A stretch of DNA of 56,000 bases from NCBI GenBank assembly GCA_902562275.1, contig CACESS010000004.1, forward strand, positions 1 through 56,000. Reading direction: 5' to 3'. Origin of the DNA: an uncultured Alphaproteobacteria bacterium (GTDB lineage Bacteria > Pseudomonadota > Alphaproteobacteria > HIMB59 > GCA-002718135). Made by a program: the position numbers and the translations under genes. Below, piece after piece: positions 34,736-43,799 of this stretch (position 1 is the first letter of the stretch; every line of letters starts with the position of its first letter). Below the pieces are notes generated by a model. That model had not been told where the DNA came from, searched no databases, and saw only the letters and a list, made by a program, of their open reading frames with translations.

Positions 34736-35794
34736 CTATTTAAAATGCTTACTTAATTTTAAACCTTGATTTTGATAATTTGATTTAATATTTTTTCCGT
34801 ATACAATATTACTATTTTTGTTCAACTTTTCATATTTTATTCTAGCTATAGTTTGACCATCTTCTATTAAAAAAGGTACTTCATTTGTTTTTACTTCCAA
34901 AACTGCATATGATCCTCTACCTAGACCAAAACCAGGATCAAAAAAACCTGCATAATGTGCTCTGAAGTCTCCAATCCCTGTATCATATGGCATCATTTCT
35001 CCAGCTAAATGCGATGGTATTACTACCTTTTCTTTTGATTTTAAAATATAAAATTTGTTTTTTTCAATTATTAATTGTTTATTTTTTTTTCTAATTACAT
35101 TCCAAAAGTCATTTATTTTATGAGATTTAATTTTAGAAAAATTAAGAACTGGAGTATTTTTTTTGGCTACGTAAGCAACTATATTTGACCCAGCTAGATC
35201 AACTGATAACTTTAATCCGTTATCAATTTTAACATTATCTCTAGTTTGATTTGATATTTTTAGTTTTTTATTCAGGTTAATTAGTTGTTTATCAGTCAAA
35301 TAATTATGATTTTTATTTACAAGTCTCAATTGATTTAAAGAATTATTTTTTTTAAAGGATACATCAAATGATCTTGATGTTATTTCTAAAAATATCTCAC
35401 CTTTATAATTTTTAGGAATTCTTTCGTATTCTTCTGCATAATCAACAAGTGTTCTGCAAAAAATATCTAATCTCCCAGAGCTACTTTTAGGGTTGCAGTG
35501 ACCAAATATATTATTTTTTAAATTAAGACTTTCATTAAGCCTAACTATGTAAGTTTTGTTTTTTCTAAATATAAATTCTTTACTTAAATTTATTTTTTTA
35601 ATAACTAAATCTTTTAATTTATTTCTAACTTTTGTATTGTAGGATAAAAAGCTATATTTAATTTCATAGCATTCTTCACTTAATGATAAATCCATGCTTG
35701 ATGGTTGTATTTGATTATTTTTAATATTTTTAATAATTATGAAATTTTTATTAATTAAATTTATATAATCTTGATATACTAGAGAACCGTTCAT
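34736..35794 (-). CDS. dCTP deaminase, two-module alphaproteobacterial type
   Basis: This 352 aa protein fits the long 2'-deoxycytidine 5'-triphosphate deaminase family, in which two Dcd/Dut-like modules are fused. Module 1 has NNQIQPSSMDLSLSEECYEI (about 25-44) and GHCNPKSSSGRLDIFCRTLVDY (about 98-119). Module 2 has MPYDTGIGDFRAHYAGFFDPGFGLG (about 270-294) and VPFLIEDGQTIARIKYEKL (about 310-328). It makes dUTP, the precursor of dTTP. It overlaps the M48 protease stop by one base. The middle part is Lys/Asn-rich and diverged. Confidence 0.85.
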   Translation of the reverse strand: MNGSLVYQDYINLINKNFIIIKNIKNNQIQPSSMDLSLSEECYEIKYSFLSYNTKVRNKLKDLVIKKINLSKEFIFRKNKTYIVRLNESLNLKNNIFGHCNPKSSSGRLDIFCRTLVDYAEEYERIPKNYKGEIFLEITSRSFDVSFKKNNSLNQLRLVNKNHNYLTDKQLINLNKKLKISNQTRDNVKIDNGLKLSVDLAGSNIVAYVAKKNTPVLNFSKIKSHKINDFWNVIRKKNKQLIIEKNKFYILKSKEKVVIPSHLAGEMMPYDTGIGDFRAHYAGFFDPGFGLGRGSYAVLEVKTNEVPFLIEDGQTIARIKYEKLNKNSNIVYGKNIKSNYQNQGLKLSKHFK

Positions 35795-37095
35795 TAATTT
35801 ACATTCTGAATTATATTAATTAGTTTCAATAAATCACTATCTTTAGTACTTTTAAAATTTTTTATTTCAATATCAAAAACTTCTTTCTCCAGATCGTTGT
35901 TTGATAAAAAAAAGTTAAGGAATTGTAGCCATTCTTTTTTATTTAATTTTTGTGCTAGTTCAAAATATTTTAATAGAATATTTTTATTATTATAAAATTT
36001 ATATAAAAGATCTTTGTTATTTTGAAAAATTATCTCTGTATCATTTTTAGATAAATTATTTGTTTCTATATTTTCGAATATTCTAATTTGAGCATAATAA
36101 TTTAAAGGATATTTTTTTAAATTTTTTTTATAAAATTTTGTAGCTTCTTCAGTATAGCCATAGGAAAATAATATATCTGCTTTAGTTTCTAGTAAAAAAT
36201 TATTTTTACTCTTTTTAATTATATCGTTTAACTTCTTTAAAGACATTTTGAGATTTCCATTTCTAGCTATTTTAATTGATTCTGCATAAGTTTTAAAAGG
36301 TTCATTTAATTCATTTAAAACTTCCACATTATTACTATACCCTGTAAATTTTGCTTTTATGTAGTTAAATCTTTCATTATGACTTTCATTAAAAATATTT
36401 TCTTTATTATCTTCGTAGTTTTGAATTAATAAAATTCTATCTTCAAAATATGGATGTGTGCTAACTCTTTGTTTATCTTTTGAAAAACCCTTATTTAATA
36501 ATTTTTGCTCTATTGTTTCTAATAATAGTTGAATAGATTTAGAATTAGTTTGAAGTAAGTTTAATGTTTTTATCGCATATAAATCTGCTTCTATTTCTTG
36601 ATCTTTACTAAATACGATGTATTGATTTGATAAAGCGGCTGAAGCTAGAATATTTCCTTGAAACAATTGAGGGTTTTGGGTTATTGTTGAGCCAGCTACT
36701 ACAGATAGTAGACCTAAAGTATTATATTTTTTAATATTTTCTATTTTTTCTTTTCTATGCGTAATATGGTTGAGATGTATATGACCAACTTCATGAGCTA
36801 ATACAGACAATAGTGCTACATAGTCTGAACAATAAAGTATTAAACCAGAATTAATATTAATTATATTATTAATATCTACAAAAGCATTAATTTCATTACT
36901 ATTATTTATTTTAAACTTAATTTTTTTATTTATTTTATTTACTTTAATTATATCTTGTAAAATCTGATTAATAAATTCATCAGTTTCGTAATCTAGTATT
37001 TGTGAGCTATAACCACTTTTGAAATAAAAAATAAAAAATAAAAAAAAAACTAATATTTTTTTAAGACCACCAACCAGTTTTTTCTTCATTTTCAT
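35794..37095 (-). CDS. M48-family zinc metalloprotease with TPR-like tail (BepA-like)
   Basis: This 433 aa protein has a Lys-rich, strongly hydrophobic N-terminus (signal peptide or anchor, about residues 9-28). The protease core shows SVLAHEVGHIHLNHIT (HExxH near residue 106) and the third zinc ligand region QEIEADLYAIKTL near 165. RVSTHPYFEDRILLI near 212 is typical of BepA/YfgC. The C-terminal half is helical and TPR-like. BepA proteins watch over outer-membrane protein assembly. I chose the ATG at 37095 because GAGAG lies about 8 nt upstream; a GTG at 37104 and an ATG at 37089 are alternatives. It overlaps rne by about 35 nt. Confidence 0.82.
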   Translation of the reverse strand: MKMKKKLVGGLKKILVFFLFFIFYFKSGYSSQILDYETDEFINQILQDIIKVNKINKKIKFKINNSNEINAFVDINNIININSGLILYCSDYVALLSVLAHEVGHIHLNHITHRKEKIENIKKYNTLGLLSVVAGSTITQNPQLFQGNILASAALSNQYIVFSKDQEIEADLYAIKTLNLLQTNSKSIQLLLETIEQKLLNKGFSKDKQRVSTHPYFEDRILLIQNYEDNKENIFNESHNERFNYIKAKFTGYSNNVEVLNELNEPFKTYAESIKIARNGNLKMSLKKLNDIIKKSKNNFLLETKADILFSYGYTEEATKFYKKNLKKYPLNYYAQIRIFENIETNNLSKNDTEIIFQNNKDLLYKFYNNKNILLKYFELAQKLNKKEWLQFLNFFLSNNDLEKEVFDIEIKNFKSTKDSDLLKLINIIQNVN

Positions 37096-38983
37096 TAATT
37101 TCACTCTCAGTTAAATTTAGATCTTTTTCGGTATCAATTTTATTATCTTCTTTTATTTCATTATCATCTAAATTATTTTTCTTAATACTTTTTTTTGTTT
37201 TTTTAGTTTTTATTACCTTCTTTTTTTTAATTAACTTAGTAATTTTATTTTTTTTCTTTGTATTCGTTTTTTCAATATTATTGGACTGATAATTTTCATC
37301 AATTTCAATTAAAGGATCATGTAAAGAATATTGTGGATCGAAATAAAAATTGATTTTTGATTCAAATTTATTTTCCAATAAATTTATCTCATTCTTTTTA
37401 TTATTTAATAAATATTCTGCCAATCCACTATTACATTTAACGTTGATTATTGTATTTTTGTTTTCAGAGATTTTTTCTTTAATCACTTTTAATATTTGAT
37501 CTATTATTGAAGAAGAATTTAAAATTAAACCTGATCCTTTACAATAATTACATCTTTCAAAAGATTTATCTATTAAGCTCGATCTTAATCTTTGTCTTGA
37601 TAGCTCCATTAAACCAAACATACTTATTCTACCAATTTGAACTCTTGCTCTATCTCTTACAAGGGCAGTTTTTAAACTTTTTTCTACTTTAAAATTATTT
37701 CGATAATCATCCATATCAATGAAATCTATAACTACCAAGCCTCCTAGATCTCTCAATCTTAGTTGTCTAGCTATCTCTACTGCAGCTTCTAAATTTGTTT
37801 TTAAGGCAGTATTTTCAATATTTCTCTCAGATGTATTTTTTCCAGAGTTTACATCTACCGCCACCAATGCTTCAGTTGTATTGATTACAATAGATCCACC
37901 TGATTTTAATTTTACATTCAGACTAAAAAGATCATTAATTTGTGTTTCAATATTATTGGAAGCAAAAAGGGAGTTTTCATCAGATTTGTATTGTTTTACT
38001 TTTTTAACAAATGTTGGTGCTAAATTTTTTGTAATTTTTTTAACTTTATCGTATCCATCTTTTCCTTCAACTAAAATTTTTTCTACATCTTCACTTAGCA
38101 TATCTCTTATAGCTCTTTTTAAAACATTGCCTTCTTCATGAATCATTTCTGGCGCTTCTGATTTTAATGTAATTTCTCTAATTTTATTCCATTGGCTTAC
38201 TAGGAATGAGAGATCTTTTGAAATTTCTTTTTTTGATCTTCCTATGCCAGCTGTTCTAACAATTACTGACATTTTTTCTGGTATTTCTACTGATGATAAA
38301 ATCTGCTTTAATTTTTTTCTTTCTTCTATATCTCCAATTTTTCTTGATATACCATCACTATTCATACTATTTGGCATTAGTACACAATATCGTCCTGCAA
38401 ATGATAAATATGTTGTTAGTGCTGCACCTTTTAAACCTCTTTCCTCTTTGTTGATCTGAACAAGCAAGACCTGTTTTGGTCGAATTACATCTTGAATTTT
38501 ATATTTTCTAAAATAATTATAATATTCTTTTCTCGGACTTAATTTTTTAATTTTTCTTTTTTTTATTGAAATAGTTTTTTCATCTGTATTCTCTTGCTCT
38601 TCTTCAGATTTCGTTTCAATATAGTCATTATCAGATTCATCTACCTCATTTAAATTATCTGAATTTTGTAAATCATCATCTTCTTTTTCATTATTTATTT
38701 TATCGTTAAGTTCTTTTATTTTTTGTTCATCTACAGCAGGTATCTTAAAGTAATCCGGGTGGATTTCAGTGAGAGGTAAAAAACCATTTCTATTGTTTCC
38801 AAAATCAACAAATGCTGCTTGAAGAGAGGGTTCTATCCTTGTAATTTTGGCTAAATAAACATCCCCTTTAACTGCATTCTTTTTATTAGTTTCAATTTCA
38901 AAATCATCTAGTTTACCATCTTCTGTAACCGCAATTCTTGTTTCAATGTTATTTGTTGTATCAATAAGTATATTTTTTGACAT
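37061..38983 (-). CDS. rne: Ribonuclease E/G
   Basis: This endoribonuclease of 640 aa handles mRNA decay and rRNA/tRNA maturation. The S1 domain (about 37-170) is interrupted by an acidic, Glu/Asp-rich insert at about residues 88-135. The catalytic core has ALVAVDVNSGKNTSERNIE (about 368-386) and LGGLVVIDFIDMDDYRN (about 405-421), with the magnesium-binding Asp residues. The zinc-link is CNYCKGSG near 470. The C-terminal tail after about 570 is short and Lys-rich, ending in KTGWWS, and lacks a long degradosome scaffold. It is divergent from the PBP1A gene across 109 nt. Confidence 0.94.
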   Translation of the reverse strand: MSKNILIDTTNNIETRIAVTEDGKLDDFEIETNKKNAVKGDVYLAKITRIEPSLQAAFVDFGNNRNGFLPLTEIHPDYFKIPAVDEQKIKELNDKINNEKEDDDLQNSDNLNEVDESDNDYIETKSEEEQENTDEKTISIKKRKIKKLSPRKEYYNYFRKYKIQDVIRPKQVLLVQINKEERGLKGAALTTYLSFAGRYCVLMPNSMNSDGISRKIGDIEERKKLKQILSSVEIPEKMSVIVRTAGIGRSKKEISKDLSFLVSQWNKIREITLKSEAPEMIHEEGNVLKRAIRDMLSEDVEKILVEGKDGYDKVKKITKNLAPTFVKKVKQYKSDENSLFASNNIETQINDLFSLNVKLKSGGSIVINTTEALVAVDVNSGKNTSERNIENTALKTNLEAAVEIARQLRLRDLGGLVVIDFIDMDDYRNNFKVEKSLKTALVRDRARVQIGRISMFGLMELSRQRLRSSLIDKSFERCNYCKGSGLILNSSSIIDQILKVIKEKISENKNTIINVKCNSGLAEYLLNNKKNEINLLENKFESKINFYFDPQYSLHDPLIEIDENYQSNNIEKTNTKKKNKITKLIKKKKVIKTKKTKKSIKKNNLDDNEIKEDNKIDTEKDLNLTESEINENEEKTGWWS

Positions 38984-39092
38984 AATGCCGAAACTCCGTA
39001 AAAATTTTTATATATTAAAGTCATTTTTTGAATATTTTATAATATTTGCCTAATGTCACATTTTTAACTATTTCACAATGTAGTTTGTAAAT

Positions 39093-41447
39093 ATGATTAG
39101 ATTAATTGCTTATATAAAATTATTGTTAATTTTACTATGCATATTTGCATTTATTTCAATTTCAACAATTTTTTACACTCTTTGGCGATACTCCCCAGAA
39201 TTACCATCATATGAAAGTATTGTAAATTATAAACCAAATTTGTCTTCAAGAATTTATAGTGCAGATGGACTACTATTGAAAAGTTTCTATTCGGAAGAAA
39301 GAATATTTATTCCTGAAGGTAGAATACCTGAAAATATCAAATTAGCTTTTTTATCATCTGAAGACAAAAATTTTTATCGACATTATGGAGTTGACGTAAT
39401 TGCAATACTTAGAGCGCTTATTACTAACATTCTGAATACTTATTCTAATAAAAGAGTAGTTGGAGCCTCAACAATTACACAGCAAGTAGTGAAAAATTTA
39501 TTATTAAGTAACGAATTAAGTTACTCTAGAAAAATCAAAGAAATAATTTTATCTATTAGAATTGAGAATATTTTAGATAAGAATTCTATTTTAGAATTAT
39601 ATTTAAATGATATTTATTTAGGATATGGTTCTTATGGAATTGGTACAGCAAGTTTAAATTATTTCAATAAATCTATTTATGATTTAGAACTTCATGAAAT
39701 AGCTTTTTTAGCCGCCTTACCAAAAGCACCAAACAATTATAATCCAAAAACAAATTACTTAAAAGCCGTTGAAAGAAGAAATTGGGTTATTGATAGAATG
39801 TATCATAATGGGTTTATAAAAGAAAAGGATCTAATATATAAAAATAAACCACTTCAGGTTTTCAAACGTAATGACAGAAAATTTTCAGAAGCAGATTATT
39901 TTTATGAAGAAATAAGAAAAGAACTATATTCAAAATTTGGAAAAGAAAAACTTTATTCAGATGGTTTAATAATTAAGACTGCACTTGATTCAGAAATTCA
40001 AAAAAATGCAAACCTCAGTCTAATTGAAGGATTGGTAGAATATGAAAAAAAACAGGGATGGCATGGTTTGATAGAAAATACTAATTTTGATAATTTTTTT
40101 AAAAAACAAAATTATTATAAAAAAATAAATCCTTTTTTTCCGAATTGGGAAACTGTTATAGTTGATAAAGTATATAAATCTAAAATAGAAGTATATAATA
40201 ATTCTGAAGTTAAATTAATTGTCAATTTAAATAGCCCTGATAATATTTGGCTTTCTAATAAAGACTTTAATGAGGGTGATGTAATTTATATCGAAAGAAA
40301 AAATAATTCATACACTATAAAACAGGAACCACGAGTAAATGGTGCAATAATCGTTATGGACCCTTACAATGGTAATATATTAGCTCTTTCTGGAGGATAT
40401 AGTTTTCACAAAAGTGAATTTAATAGAGCCACGCAAGCTAAAAGACAACCTGGATCAGCATTTAAACCCATTGTTTACCTAGCTGCATTAAATGAAGGTT
40501 ATTCTCCTTCAACCTTAATACTTGACGCGCCTTATGTAGTCGATCAAGGTCCTGGCCTTCCAAAATGGAAGCCATCAAATTATACGGATGAGTTTTATGG
40601 ATTAACAACAATGAGAACTGGTATTGAAAAATCTAGAAATTTAATGACCGTAAGACTTGCTAATAGAATTGGGATGGATAATATTTTAAAAATGGCAAGT
40701 AAATTTAATATAAATGAAGGTTTTGATGATAAACTTTCAATGTCACTTGGTTCTGGAGTAATTACTTTAAGAGATCTTACCAATGCTTACGCTATTATTG
40801 CCAATGGAGGTAAGAAAATTGAAACTAAATTTATTACAAGTATTTATAATCGAAATGGAAATAAGATACGCGATACTAGTTTAAAAAAATGTAATGAATG
40901 TATTGTTGAGTCAATTTCATCAAAAATAAAAATTCCAAACTTATATGAAGAAGAGAACTTAGTTGTTGATCCACGTTTGGCTTATCAGATCACTTCGATG
41001 ATGGAAGGTGTAATTCAAAGAGGTACAGCAAAAAGATTAAAAGATTTAGATGTCCCCATAGCTGGTAAAACTGGTACGACAAATCAAAATAAAGATGCCT
41101 GGTTTATCGGATATACTCCAGATTTAGTTATAGGTGTATATGTCGGCTATGATAAACCAAAATCTCTTGGATACAAGCAAACTGGTTCTAGTGTAGCTGT
41201 TCCTATATTTAAAAACTTTGCTAAAAAAATAAAAATTAATAAAAATAAAAAACCATTTAGAATTCCGTCGGGAATAAGTTTTGTAAGAATTGATCCAAGC
41301 AATGGAATGATATCAAATGACGAAGGAAGTATAAGCGAGCCTTTTGTTCTAGGTTCTGAGCCATATTCTGGTAATGTAAACATTATAGGCGGACTAGAAA
41401 ATTTTAATAATAATTCCATTTCTGGAACAGGTGGTTTATTAGAGTAG
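39093..41447 (+). CDS. mrcA: Penicillin-binding protein 1A (class A)
   Basis: This bifunctional wall enzyme of 784 aa has a membrane anchor at about residues 7-30. The GT51 glycosyltransferase domain has LAFLSSEDKNFYRHYGVD (about 85-102, catalytic Glu), VGASTITQQVVKNLLL (about 126-141) and RKIKEIILS. The transpeptidase domain has the active-site RQPGSAFKPIVYLAAL (about 452), SRN near 511 and AGKTGTTNQNKDAWFIGYT near 654. A TATAAT at 39038-39043 may be its -10, with a poor -35. It ends exactly where prfB begins. Confidence 0.95.
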   Translation: MIRLIAYIKLLLILLCIFAFISISTIFYTLWRYSPELPSYESIVNYKPNLSSRIYSADGLLLKSFYSEERIFIPEGRIPENIKLAFLSSEDKNFYRHYGVDVIAILRALITNILNTYSNKRVVGASTITQQVVKNLLLSNELSYSRKIKEIILSIRIENILDKNSILELYLNDIYLGYGSYGIGTASLNYFNKSIYDLELHEIAFLAALPKAPNNYNPKTNYLKAVERRNWVIDRMYHNGFIKEKDLIYKNKPLQVFKRNDRKFSEADYFYEEIRKELYSKFGKEKLYSDGLIIKTALDSEIQKNANLSLIEGLVEYEKKQGWHGLIENTNFDNFFKKQNYYKKINPFFPNWETVIVDKVYKSKIEVYNNSEVKLIVNLNSPDNIWLSNKDFNEGDVIYIERKNNSYTIKQEPRVNGAIIVMDPYNGNILALSGGYSFHKSEFNRATQAKRQPGSAFKPIVYLAALNEGYSPSTLILDAPYVVDQGPGLPKWKPSNYTDEFYGLTTMRTGIEKSRNLMTVRLANRIGMDNILKMASKFNINEGFDDKLSMSLGSGVITLRDLTNAYAIIANGGKKIETKFITSIYNRNGNKIRDTSLKKCNECIVESISSKIKIPNLYEEENLVVDPRLAYQITSMMEGVIQRGTAKRLKDLDVPIAGKTGTTNQNKDAWFIGYTPDLVIGVYVGYDKPKSLGYKQTGSSVAVPIFKNFAKKIKINKNKKPFRIPSGISFVRIDPSNGMISNDEGSISEPFVLGSEPYSGNVNIIGGLENFNNNSISGTGGLLE

Positions 41448-42549
41448 ATGTCTATGGAAAATTTTGATTTAATTGAGGAAAATTTAAAGAAAATAAGATC
41501 AAACTTTGATCTTATAAGGAGGGGAGTTTGACTATAATTCTCTTAAAAATAAATTAGAAGAATTAAAACTTAAAAGCTCAGATCCCAACATTTGGGAAAA
41601 TAATGATGCAAAAAATATTTTTCAAAACATAAAATCAATTGAGAATAAAATCAGTGACTTTAATAAGCTAAGTAAATTACTCAATGAAAATGAAGAAATT
41701 TATAAATTTATTCAAAAAGACAACGATAAAACATTATTAGACGATTTAAGAAATGAAGTTGAGCTGACTTTACAATTATCTGAAAAAATTCGATATTTAA
41801 ATTTATTAAATGATGAAGCTGATCACCTTAATGCGTTTATAGAAATTCATGCTGGTGCTGGAGGAACTGAGAGTCAAGATTGGGCAGAGATTTTGCAAAG
41901 AATGTATCTTAGATGGGCAGAGGATCAAGAAAATTGTAAAGTAAGTTTATTACAAGAAATGCGTGGTGAAGAAGCGGGAATAAAATCTTGTACGCTAAAA
42001 ATTATGATGGATTTTTCTTATGGATGGTTGAAAAAAGAAAGTGGTATACATCGACTTGTAAGAATTTCTCCATTTGATAGCAATAAAAGAAGGCATACAA
42101 GTTTTGCAAGTGTTTGGGTTTATCCAGAAATAGATGATAAAATTGAAATAGAAATTAAAGAAAGTGATTTGAGAATAGATACTTATAGGGCATCTGGAGC
42201 AGGGGGGCAGCACGTAAATAAAACTGATAGTGCAGTAAGAATTACACATTTACCAACAAATATTGTTGTGCAATGTCAAAGTGATAGATCACAACATAAA
42301 AATAGATCAAATGCTATGAGAATGATTAAATCAAGGATTTACGAAGCAGAGCTACAAAAAAGAAAAGAAAATGAAAATATAAAAAATAAAGATAAAAAAG
42401 ATATTGGATGGGGCAATCAAATAAGATCGTATGTTTTACACCCTTATAAATTGATAAAAGATTTGAGAAGTGGATATGAAACTTCTAATGTAAATGACGT
42501 TTTAGATGGTAAAATAAATAATTTTTTAGAAAATTCTCTTACTTTTTAA
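41448..42549 (+). CDS. prfB: Peptide chain release factor 2 (programmed +1 frameshift)
   Basis: RF2 ends translation at UAA and UGA. The gene is read in two frames: 27 codons from ATG 41448 to GTT at 41526-41528, then an in-frame TGA (41529-41531). The remaining 339 codons are one base ahead, from GAC at 41530. Together they give 366 aa against 365 in E. coli. The second part opens DYNSLKNKLEELKL and has HAGAGGTESQDWAEIL, the stop-codon-reading SPF in LVRISPFDSNKRRHTSF, and the hydrolytic GGQ in ASGAGGQHVNKTDSAVRITH. The second frame has no early start codon and is closed by TAA upstream, so frameshifting is required. ATG 41454 is an alternative start. Confidence 0.94.
41517..41532 (+). promoter_or_regulatory. 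prfB: RF2 autoregulatory frameshift signal
   Basis: The signal reads AGG AGG GGA GTT TGA C. A Shine-Dalgarno-like AGGAGG (41517-41522) lies three bases before the codon that precedes UGA, the same spacing as in E. coli (AGGGGG, three bases, CUU UGA C). When RF2 is scarce, the ribosome pauses at UGA and slips +1 to GAC. The slippery codon is GUU here instead of the nearly universal CUU; see the finding. Confidence 0.9.
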
Positions 42550-42554
42550 ATATT

Positions 42555-43793
42555 TTAAATTATTTTTAAAATTCCTATTTTCTTTTTACCTATTGATATT
42601 TTTATTTCTTTTAAACCTGCATATTCTTTTAGTGACAAGTTGCTATTTTTATATAATTCATCGTTTACCCTTACTCCATCAGATTTAATTAATCTTTTAA
42701 TTTCACTTCTACTTTTAACAAGCTCAAGTTTTTCTATTGCATCTAGAATGGTAAAAATACCATCTTGTAAATTCAATTTATTTTCTGAAATATTTGGTAA
42801 TCTTCCATCATTTATATTTGAATTAAAAATATTATCAGCAATTTCAAGTGCTTCATCTGCATCTTCCTTACCTCTTACAAGTTTGGTAACTTCATATGCC
42901 AATATTTTTTTTGCTTCATTTATTTCTTCGTTTCTAAGAGTTGAGAGTTTTTCTATTTCTTTCAAGGGAAGTTTAGTGAACAAATACAAGAACTTTGAAA
43001 CATCATTATCGTTTACATTTCTCCAAAATTGAAAAAATTCTAAACTTGATATTTTATCTCTATTTAGCCATACCGCACCATCAGCAGTTTTTCCCATTTT
43101 AGAGCCATCATTATTTGTAATTAAAGGTGAAGTAATACCAAATGCATTTTTGTTATTAATTTTTTTTATTAAATCAACGCCACTCAATATATTTCCCCAT
43201 TGATCTGATCCTCCCATTTGTAAAATACAATTATAATTTTTATTTAAATGCAAAAAATCATATGCTTGCAAAAGCATATAATTGAATTCTAATATTGTTA
43301 ATGGTTGCTCTCTATCTAATCTACTTTTAACAGACTCAAAAGTTAACATTTTATTTAAAGTTATTTTAGAACCAAACTCTCTAAGAAAATCTATATAGTT
43401 TAGATTTGAAAGCCAATCATAATTATTAATTATTAAAGAATTTTTATTTAGATTGATAAATCTATTAAATGTTTTTTCTATATTATCTATATTTTTATCA
43501 ATTTGATTTTTAGTTAATATTTTTCTCGTTTTATCTTTTCCAGACGGATCCCCAATTAATGTAGTTCCTCCACCAACTAATGCAATTGATTGATGGCCAT
43601 AAAAATCAAGCCAATGAAGAAGCATTAATTGAATTAAGCTACCTACGTGTAAACTATCGCTAGTAATATCAAAACCTATGTAACCAGATATTTTATTTTT
43701 TAAAATTATTTTATCTAGATTTTCGATGTCTATATCTTGATAAATAAAACCTCTTGCATCAATTTCATTTAAAAAATCTGACTTTAATTTCAT
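42555..43793 (-). CDS. tyrS: Tyrosyl-tRNA synthetase
   Basis: This class I synthetase of 412 aa charges tRNA-Tyr. GYIGFDITSDSLHVGSLIQL (about residues 36-55) carries the HIGH-type motif as HVGS, QMGGSDQWGNILSG (about 193-206) binds tyrosine, and the KMSKS motif is KMGKT (about 229) followed by ADGAVWL. A C-terminal S4 RNA-binding domain is present (SRSEIKRLIKSDGVRVND, about 355-372). It is convergent with prfB (5 nt apart) and lies 6 nt after the hydrolase gene on its own strand. Confidence 0.96.
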   Translation of the reverse strand: MKLKSDFLNEIDARGFIYQDIDIENLDKIILKNKISGYIGFDITSDSLHVGSLIQLMLLHWLDFYGHQSIALVGGGTTLIGDPSGKDKTRKILTKNQIDKNIDNIEKTFNRFINLNKNSLIINNYDWLSNLNYIDFLREFGSKITLNKMLTFESVKSRLDREQPLTILEFNYMLLQAYDFLHLNKNYNCILQMGGSDQWGNILSGVDLIKKINNKNAFGITSPLITNNDGSKMGKTADGAVWLNRDKISSLEFFQFWRNVNDNDVSKFLYLFTKLPLKEIEKLSTLRNEEINEAKKILAYEVTKLVRGKEDADEALEIADNIFNSNINDGRLPNISENKLNLQDGIFTILDAIEKLELVKSRSEIKRLIKSDGVRVNDELYKNSNLSLKEYAGLKEIKISIGKKKIGILKII

Positions 43794-43799
43794 TACTAA

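Noticed and set aside
37719-38141. 140-codon open frame opposite rne
   Set aside because: Antisense to the conserved RNase E catalytic core, with no recognisable domain.
41448-41531. prfB as a pseudogene because of the in-frame TGA
   Set aside because: The TGA lies at the canonical recoding position with a Shine-Dalgarno-like element at the right spacing; total length is normal.
41893-42549. A separate 218-codon gene for the second part of RF2
   Set aside because: The same frame is open without a stop back to the frameshift site at 41530 and encodes conserved RF2 residues there; a start at 41893 would cut the domain.
42640-43032. 130-codon open frame opposite tyrS
   Set aside because: Antisense to the S4 end of a clear tyrosyl-tRNA synthetase; low-complexity Ser/Leu translation.
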